A DNA stretch of 64,000 nucleotides, from positions 31,911,035 through 31,975,034 of the forward strand of contig NC_079209.1 in NCBI RefSeq assembly GCF_026745355.1, read 5' to 3'. Below are positions 43,831 to 56,300 of this stretch, piece after piece. The position numbers and the translations under genes were made by a program. The stretch comes from Beta vulgaris subsp. vulgaris (taxonomy: Eukaryota > Streptophyta > Magnoliopsida > Caryophyllales > Amaranthaceae). The notes beneath the pieces were generated by a model. It was given only the letters and a program-made list of their open reading frames with translations. It ran no database searches and was not told where the DNA came from. The number at the start of each line of letters is the position of its first letter. The first letter of the stretch is position 1.

Positions 43831-44800
43831 AGGTACTAGAAGAAGGAGGTGTTAAAAGAATTGTTGGGTTCTTTGTCAGTTCAACCCTCAATCTATGATG
43901 AGTTTAGGATGAAAACTTAGAAAAGATTCGAGAGAAGATCTAGGATGGCCAGGTATCGGATTTTCAGATAGCCGATGATGGAAGTATTCGATTCAAGGAG
44001 AGGTGATGTATACCAAGTAATAGAGAAGAGTTGAAGCGGCAATTAATGGAAGAAGTTCATAGCTCACCTTATTCAGTACACCTAGGTGGTTATAAGTTGT
44101 ATAAGGACATGAAGCAAATGTTCTGGTGGCCAAACATGGAGCGAGAGGTAGTAGATTTTGTGGCTAAGTGTCTCACATGCCAAAAGATCAAGTTTTAGCA
44201 CAAGAGGCCGCAAGGGAAGGTTCAGCCCCTGGATATTCCGAGATGGAAATGGGAATTCTATATCAATGGATTTTGTGTCTGCATTACCGAGAATTAAGGC
44301 TGAAAATGATACAATTTTGGTAGTGGTAGATCGTTTAGCTAATCAGCAACTATCATTCCTATGAAGAATACTTGGTCAATGGATCAATTGGCTAAAGCAT
44401 ATGTGAAATGGGTGGTGAAGTATCATGGTGTTCCTAAGGACATTGTTTTTTATCGTGATTCACGATTCTTATCAAATTTTGGTAGAGTTTGTAGAAGGCT
44501 TTGGGAACTAATTTATTATTGAGTAAAGCTTTTCATCTGGCTACAGATGGGTAAACAGAACGAACAATTCAGACTTTAGAAGATATGTCGCGATCTTGTG
44601 TTATGGAGTATCAGGGTTCGTGGGATAATTTCTTGGATTTGATAGAATTTTCCTATAACAAACAGTCATCATGCAAGTATATTGGTATGGCTCTGTTTGA
44701 GGCTTTATATGGTCGGAAGTGTAGACGTCCAGTCTGCTGGAATGATATTAGTGAAACTGTGGTGCTTGGAGCCGAATTCCTCAAAGAGACGACGAAGAGG
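43831..44800 (+). pseudogene. Gypsy integrase remnant
   Basis: The zinc-binding H-X6-H-X29-C-X2-C motif is complete in one frame at 44058-44180 (from EVHSSPYSVHLGGY to KCLTCQK). The core starts with SISMDFVSALPR, first catalytic Asp at 44269-44271. The second Asp lies in FYRDSRFLSNF near 44455. The DGQTERTIQTLE block is present but its Gln is a TAA stop at 44552-44554, so the catalytic Glu lies just after a stop. NFLDLIEFSYNKQSS and FEALYGRKCRRPVCW mark the end. Confidence 0.87.
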
Positions 44801-45330
44801 TGAAAGTGATTCAAGAAAAGATCAAGGTTTTAAGAGTTATGCTGATTTGAAGCGAAGGGATGAAGAGTTTCAGGTTGGGGAAAAGGTATTGTTGAAAATA
44901 TCTCCAATGAAAGGGGTGATGCGATTTGGGAAGAAGAGAAAGTTAAGTCCAAAGTATATCGGGCCATATGAGGTGTTAAAGAAGTTCGAAAAAAATGGCA
45001 TATAAGTTGCATTTGCCAAATGTTTTAAGTCGAGTCGATGATGTTTTTCATATATCTTTGTTAAGGAAGTATATTTCGGATGTGTCTCATGTGCTGCAAC
45101 CTGAGGCGATTGAATTAAATGATAGTTTGACTTACGAGGAAAGACATGTAAGAATCCTTGATAGTAAAGTTAGAAGTACTCAGACTAAGGATGAAAGATT
45201 AGTCAAAGTATTATGGTCAAACCATCAGATTGAGAAGCAACATGGGAAGTTAAAGCGGATATACGCAAGAAATATCCGACGTTGTTTTCCGAGGTTAGTT
45301 GTCGAGTTACGGGGTCGTAACTCCTTTTAA
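44801..45330 (+). pseudogene. Integrase C-terminus and chromodomain-like tail
   Basis: Frame 44682-45005 carries SYADLKRRDEEFQVGEKVLL and KRKLSPKYIGPYEVLKK, the integrase C-terminal block. Frame 44995-45330 continues YKLHLPNVLSRVDDVFHISL, then SHVLQPEAIELNDSLTYEER and VKVLWSNHQIEKQHGK. In Tekay/Del chromoviruses the last part is a chromodomain-like module thought to guide integration to heterochromatin. Here its ending is poorly conserved after IEKQ. Insertion in a satellite fits such targeting, though one case proves nothing. Confidence 0.8.
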
Positions 45331-45340
45331 GGGGGGTAGA
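45306..45340 (+). other. Upstream copy of the hairpin plus polypurine module
   Basis: Stem-loop GTTACGGGGTCGTAAC (45306-45321) followed by CTCCTTTTAAGGGGGGTAGA; purine run 45329-45338. It lies 186 bp before the polypurine tract that actually adjoins the LTR. Confidence 0.7.
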
Positions 45341-45491
45341 ATGCGATAGAGTTTCGCGCTTTTACTATAGTTATGCATTTTAGCATATTTTTGAGTCATT
45401 ATATGCATTTTACACATGAGCATTTGAGTCGGAAACTATGATTTTGAATTATAATCCGTTTTTGGAAAGTGATTATGACTTTTTGCCTTAA

Positions 45492-45524
45492 GTTTCGAGG
45501 TCGAAACTTCTTTTAAGGGGGGTA
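45492..45524 (+). other. Hairpin plus polypurine tract adjoining gypsy 3' LTR
   Basis: Stem-loop GTTTCGAGGTCGAAAC (45492-45507), then TTCTTTTAAGGGGGGTA with the purine run at 45515-45524, three bases before the LTR start at 45528. It is the primer for plus-strand cDNA. Confidence 0.85.
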
Positions 45525-45527
45525 GAC

Positions 45528-47390
45528 TGTAATACCCCTTTTTAGTATTTATTTAAATAATAAATATGTATTTATATTTATTTTCTAAAATAAATATTTT
45601 AAGCAAAGGATTTGAGTATATTTATTGGTTTTAAATTATTTTGGTGGGAATATGGCTCCAAAATTGGATTTGTTAAACTTTTGGTTTTAAATCCTAGTCA
45701 AAGTTATTCAAAAAACCAAAAAAAAAAAAAAAAAAAAATTTTTTTTAGGCCATTATTTTTGACGGGATTGTGAAGAAATGGGGGAGTTTTGTTTTCCAAA
45801 TTTATGATGAAGGTTACAAATCTTGGTTTAATCTCCTAATTTATGGTGAAGGTTACAAACTCTTTAATTTTGAAAATTAAGTACTATCTATTCTACTCCT
45901 ATAAATACCCCACACCTTTAGTCATTTTTTCCACACAAAAACTTTGAAGAACCTATAATTTCTTACTTCAAAGTTCTTCTTTCTCTTCCTATTATTCTAG
46001 TTTTATATTTCTTATTCAAGTTTCAATTTCTTTTGTTTAAGAAAAATATTTTCATATTTCTTACTCAAAAATATTATGCTCATGATAGATCATTCATGTT
46101 TAAATTCATGATTAAGTTCATGTGGTAGATTGCTTGTGGTTGGCTATGAGAAAGCTCAAGTATAAGAATAAGTGAAGATACTAGTATTAGTTTGTGCAAG
46201 ATCAAGGTACGTTATGTAGCTAGATCTTTTAAAATGTGGTTTATATGATAAAGTTGTTTATTGATTTTATAATGGTTGGATTGGTTTAAAAATTTGGTTT
46301 GAAATGGTTACAATATTTTTTATTACTCGGAAGTGAAAAGAAGGAATGAATTTTATCAATCATTTTTGTATAGAAGTTTTGTTATCATTTTTGGAAAATT
46401 AATTTTTTTTTTATAAGGAAAGGTTGATTGGTTTTTATGAACTTTGAATGTTCAAAAAGTTGTTTATGAGGAAAGGAGGTTTATTCATGACTTACAAGTC
46501 ATATTATTATTATTTCCGCTTGATTAATATCAAGAGATTCAAAGTCCACTTGTTGGCAATTATAGTTACCCCTTGATATAGCTCCGTGATGGGATGACTA
46601 GCTTGGGGGGTGTGCACACTTAGAAAATAGAAGGGGAGATAAGAAGATGAATTTTTCAGGATTATTTTTAATCAAGTTGTTTGGAAAGAGTTTATTCTTA
46701 AAAGGTTATTCTTGAATTACTATTCAAGTTTTGGAAAGAGTTTGTCTTAAAAGGTTATGTTGAATTATTATTCAAGTGTTTGGAAAGAGTTTGTTCTTAA
46801 AGTTATTCTTGAATTATTATTCAAGTGTTTGAAAAGAGTTTGTTCTTAAAAGGTTATTCTTGAATTATTATTCAAGTGTTTGGAAGAGTTTGTTCTTAAA
46901 ATGTTTTCTTGAATTATTATTAAGTGTTTGAAAACAGTTTATTCTTAAAGAGTTATTCTTGAATTATTGGTGATGGAGTTTTCGAAATGAAAAATTGTTA
47001 CGAACTAACAAATGTGTTACTTATCTAGTACATTTCGTACTCAGTTTTATACTGACGCGTATTTTCTTTTTCCTATTTGGCTTTGCCCTGTTTACCTTTT
47101 TGGTAAGCAGATTTGCAGGTGAATTTTGGATGTGAATGGGAGCATACTAGGAACGGGATCTTCACCTAGATTAGAGTGTTTCATTCATTTTGAGTATTGA
47201 GACAATATTTACTTTTATTAATAAAGAAGTATTATTATTTTTGGTTAAAGTCTTCCGCTGCAAGTTATTTTGGTTAGTTAGTAGTTGGTTGCCGAAAGCG
47301 TGTTAGTCACGTGGCGGTAATACTCCTAAATTACTCAAATAATATTTATCAAATTATTTATTTAAAAGTGAGTAATTTGGGGGTGTTACA
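45528..47390 (+). repeat. Gypsy 3' LTR (1863 bp)
   Basis: Begins TGTAATACCCC and ends GGGGTGTTACA, like the 5' LTR. TATA box at 45900-45907, ~51 bp tandem repeats at about 46685-46970. It lacks the inverted duplication of the 5' LTR: header GGGGAGATAAGAAGATGAAT runs straight into the forward array. Confidence 0.94.
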
Positions 47391-50300
47391 GGTAGAACAA
47401 CCAATTCAGGCTTTTGAATCGCTCAATTCTGATGTCCGAGCTAGATGTTAGGCCCAAATTACGATTTTGGGTACACATGAGTAGTAAACAGACACAAAAA
47501 AATTTGACTGCATGGAATTCAGGTTCTGAGCTCACGAACCTCTTAGAAATGGTAAAAAAAACATGTAAGGCTTTGGAATCGCTTAATTATGATGTCCGAG
47601 CTAGGAGTGAGGCCCATATGACGATGTTGAGCCAAGATGAGCAGGAAACAGACACGAAAAATCGTACTTCAACGAATGTTGCTTCTGAGCTCACGAACCA
47701 CTTAAAAATGGTAAAAAAAAAACAATTCATGCTTTTGAATTGCTCAATTCTAATGTCCGAGCTAGGAGTTAGTTCCAAATTACAATTTTGGGCACAAATG
47801 AGTAGTAAAGAGATACGAAAAATCGGACATCAAGGAATTCAGCTTCTGAGCTCACGATCCCCTTAGAAATGGTAAAAAAACATGTCAGGCCTTGGAATCG
47901 CTCAATTCTGATGTCCGAGATAGGAGTTAGGTCGAAATTACGAGGTTGGGCCAAGATGAACATGAACCAGACACGAAAAGTTGGAGTTCAATCAATTTAG
48001 CTTCTTAGCTCACGAACCCCTTAGAAATGGTAAAAAACCAATTCAGGCTTTTGAATAGCTCAATTTTAATGTCGAAGCTAGGAATTAGGCCCAAATTACG
48101 ATTTTGGGCATAGATTAGTAGTAAACAGACACAAAAAATCTAACTGCATGGAATTCGGGTTATGAGCTCACGAACCCATTAGAAATGGTAAAAGAACATG
48201 TCATGCTTTGGAATCGCTCAATTCTGATGTCTGAGGTAGGAGTTAGGTTGAAATTACGATGTTGGGCCAAGATGAGCATGCAACAAACACGAAAAATCGG
48301 ACTTCAACAAATTCAGCTTCTGAGCTCACGAACCCCTTAGAAATGGTAGAACAACCAATTCAGGCTTTTGAATGGCTCAATTCTGATGTCCGAGCTAGAT
48401 GTTAGGCCCAAATTACGATTTTGGGTACACATGAGTAGTAAACAGACACAAAAAAATCTGACTGCGTGGAATTCAGGTTTTGAGCTCACGAACCTCTTAG
48501 AAATGGTAAAAAAACATGTAAGGCTTTGGAATTGCTTAATTATGATGTCCGAGCTAGGAGTGAGTCCCATATGACGATGTTGGGCCAAGATGAGCAGGAA
48601 ACAGACACCAAAAAATCGTACTTCAACGAATGCTGCTTCTGAGCTCACGAACCACTTAAAAATGGTAAAAAAAACAATTGATGCTTTTGAATTGCTCAAT
48701 CCTAATGTCCGAGCTAGGAGTTAGTCCCAAATTACAATTTTGGGCACAATGTAGTAAAGAGATACGAAAAATCGGACTTCAAGGAATTCAGCTTCTGAGC
48801 TCACGAACCCTTAGAAATGGTAAAAAAACATGTCAGGCCTTGGAATCGCTCAATTCTGATGTCCGAGATAGGAGTTAGGTCGAACTTACGAGGTTGGGCC
48901 AAGATGAAAATGAACCAGACATGAAAAATTGGAGTTCAATCAATTCAGCTTCTGAGCTCACGAACCCCTTAGAAATGGTAAAAAACCAATTCATACTTTT
49001 GAATAGCTCAATTTTAATGTCCAAGCTAGGAATTAGGCCCAAATTACGATTTTGGGCACAAATGAGTAGTAAACTGACACAAAAAATCTGACTGCACGAA
49101 ATTCGGGTTATGAGCTCACGAACCCATTAGAAATGGTAAAAAAACATGTCACGCTTTGGAATCGCTCAATTCTGATGTACGAGATAGGAGTCAGGTCGAA
49201 ATTACGATGTTGGGCCAAGATGAGCATGAAATAGACACGAAAAATCGGACTTCAACGGATTAAGCTTCTGAGCTCACAAACCCCTTAGAAATGGTAAAAA
49301 ACCAATTCAGGGTTTCGAATCACTCAATTCTAATGTCCGAGCTAGGAATTAGGCTCAAATTACAATTTTGGGCACAGATAAGTAGTAAACAGACACAAAA
49401 CATCTGACTGCAAGGAATTCAGGTTATGAGATAACGAACCCCTTAGAAATGGTAAAAAAAACATGTCACGCTTTGGAATCGCTCAATTCTGATGTCCGAG
49501 CTAGGAGTTCGGCCCAAATTACGATTTTGGGCCAAGATGAGCAAGAAACGGACGCGAAAAATCGGATTTCAACGAAATTAGCTTCTCAGCTCACGAACCC
49601 CTTTGAAATGGTAAAAAGACATTTCAGGCTTTTGAATCGCTCAATTTTGAGGTCCGAGCTAGGAGTTAGTCCAATATTACAATTTTGAGCCACGATGAGA
49701 AGGAGGCAGGCAAGAAAACTTGGGCTGCAAGGAATTCAGCTTCTTAGTTCACTAACCCCTTAGAAATGGTAAAAAAAACATGCCAGGCTTTGGCATCGCT
49801 CAACTCTGATGTCCGGGATAGAAGTTAGGTCGAAATTACGATGTTGGGCCAAGATGAGCATGAAACAGACACAAAAAATCGGACTTCAACGGATTAAGCT
49901 TATGAGCTCACGAACCGCTTAGAAATGGTAAAAAAAACCAATTAAGGCTTTCGAAATGTTCAATTCTCATGTGAGAGATAGGAGTTAGGTCGAAATTACA
50001 ATGTTGGGCAAAGATGAGCATTAAACAGACACGAAAAATCAGACTTCAACGAATTCAGCTTCTGAGCTCACGAACCCCTTAAAAATGGTAAAAATCCAAT
50101 TCAGGCTTTTGAATTGCTCAATTTTGATGTCCGAGCTAGGAGTTAGGCCAAAATTACGATTTTGGGCACATATTAGTAAACAGACCCTAAAATCTGACTG
50201 CAAGGAATTCATCTTTTGAGCTCACGACCCCTTAGAATTGGTAAAAAAAACATATCAGGCTTTGGAATCGCTCAATTACGATGTTGGGCCAAGATGAGAA

Positions 50301-53300
50301 GGAAGCAGACACAAAAAATCATACTTAAACGAATTCATCTTCTGAGTTCACGAACCCCTTAGAAATGGTAAAAAATAACTCAGGTTTTTGAATCGCTCAA
50401 TTCTAATATCCGAGTTTGGAGTAAGGCCAAAATTACGATTTTGGGCCAAGATGAGCAAGAAACGGATGCGAAAAATCGGACTTCAACGAATTTAGCTTCT
50501 CAGTGCACGAACCCCTTAGAGATGGTAAAAAAAAACATTTCAGGCTTTTAAATCGCTTATTTTGAGGTCCGAGCTAGTAGTTAGTCCCAAATTACAATTT
50601 TGAGCCAAGATGAGAAGGACACATACACGAAAAAATTTGGCTGCAAGGAATTCAGCTTCTGAGCTCAAGAGCCCCTTATAAATGGTCAAAAAACATGTCA
50701 GGCTTTGGAATCGCTCAATTCTGATGTCCGAGATAGGAGTTAGGACGAAATTACGATGTTGGGCGAAGATGAGCATGAAACAAACACGAAAAATCGGACT
50801 TCAACGAATTCAGCTTCTGAGCTCACGAACCCCTTTGAAATGGCAAAAAACTAATTCAGGCTTTTGAATCGCTTAATTCTAATGTCCGAGCTAGGAGTTA
50901 GTCCCAAATTACGATTTTGGGCACATATTAGTAGTAAATAGACACGAAAAATCGAACTTCACGGAATTATGCTTCTGAGCTCACGGACCCCTTAAAAATG
51001 GAAAAAAAAAACATGTTAGGCTTTGGAATCGCTCAATTATGATGTCCGAGCTAGGAGTTAGGCCAAATCTACGATGTTGGGCCAAGATGAACATGAAACA
51101 GACATGAAAAATCGTACTTCATCGAATGCAGCTTCTGAGCTCTCGAACCCCTTAGAAATGGTAAAAAAACAATTCCGTTTTTGAATTGCTCTATTCTAAT
51201 GTCTGAGCTAGGAGTTAGACTCAAATTACAATTTTGGGCCAAGATGAGCAAGAAACGGACGCAAAAAATCGGTCTTCAACGAATTTAGCTTCTAAGCTCA
51301 CGAACCCCTTAGAAATGGTAAAAAACCATTCAGGCTTTTGAATCGCTCAATTCTAATGTCCGAGCTAGGAGTTAGGCCCAAATTACGATTTTAGGCACAA
51401 ATGAATAGTAAACGGACACGAAAAATCGGACTTCAAGGAATTCAGCTTCTGAGCTCACAAACCCCTTAGAAATGCAAAAAAAAAAACATGTCAGGCTTTG
51501 GAATTGCTCAATTTTGATGTCCGAGGTAGGAGTTAGGTCCAAGATGAGCATGAAACAGACACGAAAAATCGGATTTCAACAAATTCAGCTTCTGAGCTCA
51601 CGAACCCCTTAGAAATGGTAGAACAACCAATTCAGACATTTGAATCGCTCAATTCTGATGTCCGAGCTAGATGTTAGGCCCCAATTACGATTTTGGGTAC
51701 ACATGAGTAGTAAACAGACACAAAAATATCTGACTGAGCTCACGAACCTCTTAGAAATGGCAAAAAAAACATGTCAGGCTTTGGAATTGGTTAATTATGA
51801 TGTCCGAGCTAGGAGTGAGGCCCATATGACGATGTTGGGCCAAGATGAGCAAGAAATAGACACGAAAAATCGTACTTCAACGAATGCTGCTTCTGAGCTC
51901 ACGAACCACTTAAAAATGGAAAAAAAAACAATTCAGGCTTTTGAATTGCTCAATTCTAATGTCCGAGCCAGGAGTTACCCCCAAATTACAAATTTGGGCA
52001 CAGATGAGTAGTAAAGAGACACGAAAAATCGGACTTCAAGGAATTCAGCTTCTGAGCTCACAAACCCCTTAGAAATGGTAAAAAAAACATGTCAGGCTTT
52101 GGAATCGCTCAATTATGATGTCCGAGATAGGAGTTAGGTCGAAATTACAAGGTTGGGCCAAGATGAACATGAACCAGACACGAAAAATTGGAGTTCAATC
52201 AATTCAACTTCTGAGCTCACGATCCCCTTAGAAATGGTAAAAAAACCAATTCAGGCTTTTGAATAGCTCAATTCTAATGTCCGAGCTAGGAATTAGGCCC
52301 AAATTACGATTTTCGGCACAAATGAGTAGTAAACAGACACAAAAAATCTGACTGCATGGAATTCGGGTTATGAGCTCACGAACCCATTAGAAATGGTAAA
52401 AAAACATGTCACGCTTTGGAATCGCTCAATTCTGATGTACGAGATAGGAGTTAGGTCGAAATTACGATGTTGGGCTAAGATGAGCATGAAACAGACACGA
52501 AAAATCGGACTTCAACGAATTAAGCTTATGAGCTCACGAACCCCTTAGAAATGGTAAAAAACCATTTCAAGGTTTCGAATCGCTCAATTCTAATGTTCGA
52601 GCTAGGAATTAGGCCCAAATTAAGATTTTGGGCACATATGAGTAGTAAAAAGACACAAAAATCTGACTGCAAGGAATTCAGGTTCTGAGCTAACGAACCC
52701 CTTAGAAATGGTAAAAAAAACATGTCATGCTTTGGAATCGCTCAATTTTGATGTTTGAGCTAGGAGTTCGGCCCAAATTACGATTTTGGGCCAAGATGAG
52801 CAAGAAACGGAGGCGAAAAATCGGATTTCAACGAAATTAGCTTCTCAGCTCACGAACCCCTTTGAAATGGTAAAAAAAAATTTCCAGGCTTTTGAATCGC
52901 TCAATTTTGAGGTCCGAGCTAGGAGTTAGTCCAATTTTACAATTTTGAGCCAAGATGAGAAGGAGGCAGACGAGAAAAATTGGGCTGCAAGGAATTCTGC
53001 TTCTGAGCTCACTAACCCCTTAGAAATGGGAAAAAAAACATGTCAGGCTTTGGAATCGCTCAATTCTGATGTCCGAGATAGGAGCTAGGTCGAAATTACG
53101 ATGTTGGGCCAAGATGAGCATTAAACAGACACGAATAATCGGACTTCAACAATTTCAGCTTCTGAGCTCACGAACCCCTTAGAAATGGTAGAACAACCAA
53201 TTCAGGCTTTTGAATCGCTCAATTCTGATGTCCGAGCTAGATGTTAGGCCCAAATTACGATTTTGGGTACACATGAGTAGTAAACAGGCACAAAATTATC

Positions 53301-56300
53301 TGACTGCATGGAATTCAGGTTCTGAGCTCACGAACCTCTTAGAAATGGCAAAAAAAACATGTCAGGCTTTGGAATTGGTTAATTATGATGTCCGAGCTAG
53401 CAGTGAGGCCCATATGACGATGTTGGGCCAAGATGAGCAAGAAACAGACACAAAAAATCGTACTTCAACGAATGCTGGTTCTGACCTCACGAACCACTTA
53501 TAAATGGTAAAAAAAACAATTCAGGCTTTTGAATTGCTCAATTCTAATGTCCGAGCCAGGAGTTACCCCCAAATTACAATTTTGGGCACAGATGAGTAGT
53601 AAAGTGACACGAAAAATCGGACTTCAAGGAATTCAGCTTCTGAGCTCATGAACCCCTTAGAAATGGTAAAAAAAACATGTCAGGCCTTGGAATCGCTCAA
53701 TTATGATGTCCGAGATAGGAGTTAGGTCGAAATTACGAGGTTGGGCCAAGATGAACATGAACCACACACGAAAAATTGGAGTTCAATCAATTCAGCTTCT
53801 GAGCTCACGAACCCCATAGAAATAGTAAAAAAACCAATTCAGGCTTTTGAATAGCTCAATTCTAATGTCCGAGCTAGGAATTATGCCAAAATTACGATTT
53901 TCGGAACAAATGAGTAGTAAACAGACACTAAAAATCTGACTGCATGGAATTCAGGTTATGAGCTCACGAACCCATTAGAAATGGTAAAAAAACATGTAAC
54001 GCTTTGCAATCGCTCAATTCTGATGTACAGATAAGAGTTAGGTCGAAATTACGATGTTGGGCTAAGATGAGCATGAAACAGACACGAAAACCGGACTTCA
54101 ACGAATTAAGCTTCTGAGCTCACGAACCCTTAGAAATGGTAAAAAAACCAATTCAGGGTTTCGAATCGCTCAATTCTAATGTTCAAGCTAGAAATTACAA
54201 ATTTGGGCATAGATGAAGTAGTAAACAGACACGAAAAACGGACTTCAAAGAATTCAGCTTTTGAGCTCAACAACACCTTAGAATTGGTAAAAAGAACATG
54301 TCAAGCTTTGGAATCGCTCAATTATGATGTCCGAGCTAGGAGTTAGGCCCAAATTACGATGTTGGGCCAAGATGAGGAGGAAAGAAACAAGAAAAATCGA
54401 ACTTCAACGAATTCTGCTTCTGAGCTCACGAACCCCTTAAAATATGGAAAAAAACAATTCAGGCATTTGAATCGCTCAATTCTGATGTCCGAGCTAGGAG
54501 TTAGGCGCAAATTACGATTTTGGCATATATTAGTAGTAACAGACAACGAAAAATCGGACTTCAAAGAATTCAGCTTTTGAGCTCACGAACACCTTAGAAA
54601 TGGTAAAAAAACACACACCAATATCACACACAGCTAGGAGTTAGGCCCAAATTACGATGTTGGGCAAGATGAGGAGGAAAGAAACAAGAAAAATCGAACT
54701 TCAACGAATTCTGCTTCTGGGCTCACGAACCCCTTAGAAATGGTAAAAAAGAAATGCAGCTTAATCGCTCAATTATGATATTCGAGCTACGAGTTAGGCC
54801 CAAATTACGATGTTGGGCCAAGATGAGCAGGTAACAGACACGAAAAATCAAACTTCAACGAATTCAGCTTCTGAGCTAACGAACCCCTTAGAAATGGTAA
54901 AAAAAAAAAATCAGGCATTGGAATCGCTCAATTCTGATGTCCAAGCTAGGAGTTAAGCCCTAATTACGATTTTCGGCCACGATAAGCAAGAAACGAAAAC
55001 GAAAAATCGGAATTCCACTAATTTAGCTTCTCAGCTCATGAACGCTCAGAAATTGTAAAAAAAATTATTTCAGGCTTTTGAATCGCTCAATTTTGATGTC
55101 CGAGATAGGAGCTAGGTCGAAATTACGATGTTGGGCCAAGATGAGCATTAAACAGACACGAATAATCAGACTTCAACAATTTCAGCTTCTGAGCTCACGA
55201 ACCCTTAGAAATGGTAGAACAACCAATTCAGGCTTTTGAATCGCTCAATTCTGATGTCCGAGCTAGATGTTAGGCCCAAATTACGATTTTGGGTACACAT
55301 GAGTAGTAAACAGACACAAAAATATCTGACTGCATGGAATTCAGGTTCTGAGCTCACGAACCTCTTAGAAATGGCAAAAAAAACATGTCAGGCCTTGGAA
55401 TTGGTTAATTATGATGTCCGAGCTAGCAGTGAGGCCCATATGACGATGTTGGGCCAAGATGAGCAAGAAACAGACACAAAAAATCGTACTTCAACAAATG
55501 CTGGTTCTGACCTCACGACCACTTATAAATGGTAAAAAAAACAATTCAGGCTTTTTGAATTGCTCAATTCTAATGTCCGAGCCAGGAGTTACCCCCAAAT
55601 TACAATTTTGGGCACAGATGAGTAGTAAAGAGACACGAAAAATCGGACTTCAAGGAATTCAGCTTCTGAGCTCATGAACCCCTTAGAAATGGTAAAAAAA
55701 CATGTCAGGCTTTGGAATCGCTCAATTATGATGTCCGAGATAGGAGTTAGGTCGGAATTACGAGGTTGGGCCAAGATGAACATGAACCACACACGAAAAA
55801 TTGGAGTTCAATCAATTCAGCTTCTGAGCTCACGAACCCCATAGAAATAGTAAAAAAACCAATCCAGGCTTTTGAATAGCTCAATTCTAATGTCCGAGCT
55901 AGGAATTAGGCCCAAATTACGATTTTCGGCACAAATGAGTAGTAAACAGACACTAAAAATCTGACTGCATGGAATTCAGGTTATGAGCTCACGAACCCAT
56001 TAGAAGTGGTAAAAAAACATGTCACGCTTTGCAATCGCTCAATTCTGATGTACGAGATAAGAGTTAGGTCGAAATTACGATGTTGGGCTAAGATGAGCAT
56101 AAAACAGACACGAAAAACCGGACTTCAACGAATTAAGCTTCTGAGCTCACGAACCCCTTAGAAATGGTAAAAAAACCAATTCAGGGTTTCGAATCGCTCA
56201 ATTCTAATGTTCAAGCTAGAAATTACAATTTTGGGCATAGATGAGTAGTAAACAGACACGAAAAATCGGACTTCAAAGAATTCAGCTTTTGAGCTCACGA

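Larger units (their letters stand above)
37936..47390 (+). mobile_element. Tekay/Del-like Ty3/gypsy chromovirus (decayed) inserted in the satellite
   Basis: A 9455 bp element on the plus strand with LTRs starting TGTAATACCCC and ending GGGGTGTTACA, and 5 bp target duplications. Order: LTR, degenerate PBS, gag with one CCHC knuckle, protease, RT, RNase H, integrase, chromodomain-like tail, polypurine tract, LTR. RT before integrase places it in Ty3/gypsy; the tail (DLTYEERHVRILDSKVRS-like block, then VKVLWSNH) is of the Tekay/Del type. Frames are broken by indels and stops, and catalytic residues are altered, so it cannot be autonomous. It interrupts a GGTAGAAC monomer variant of the array. 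Confidence 0.94.
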
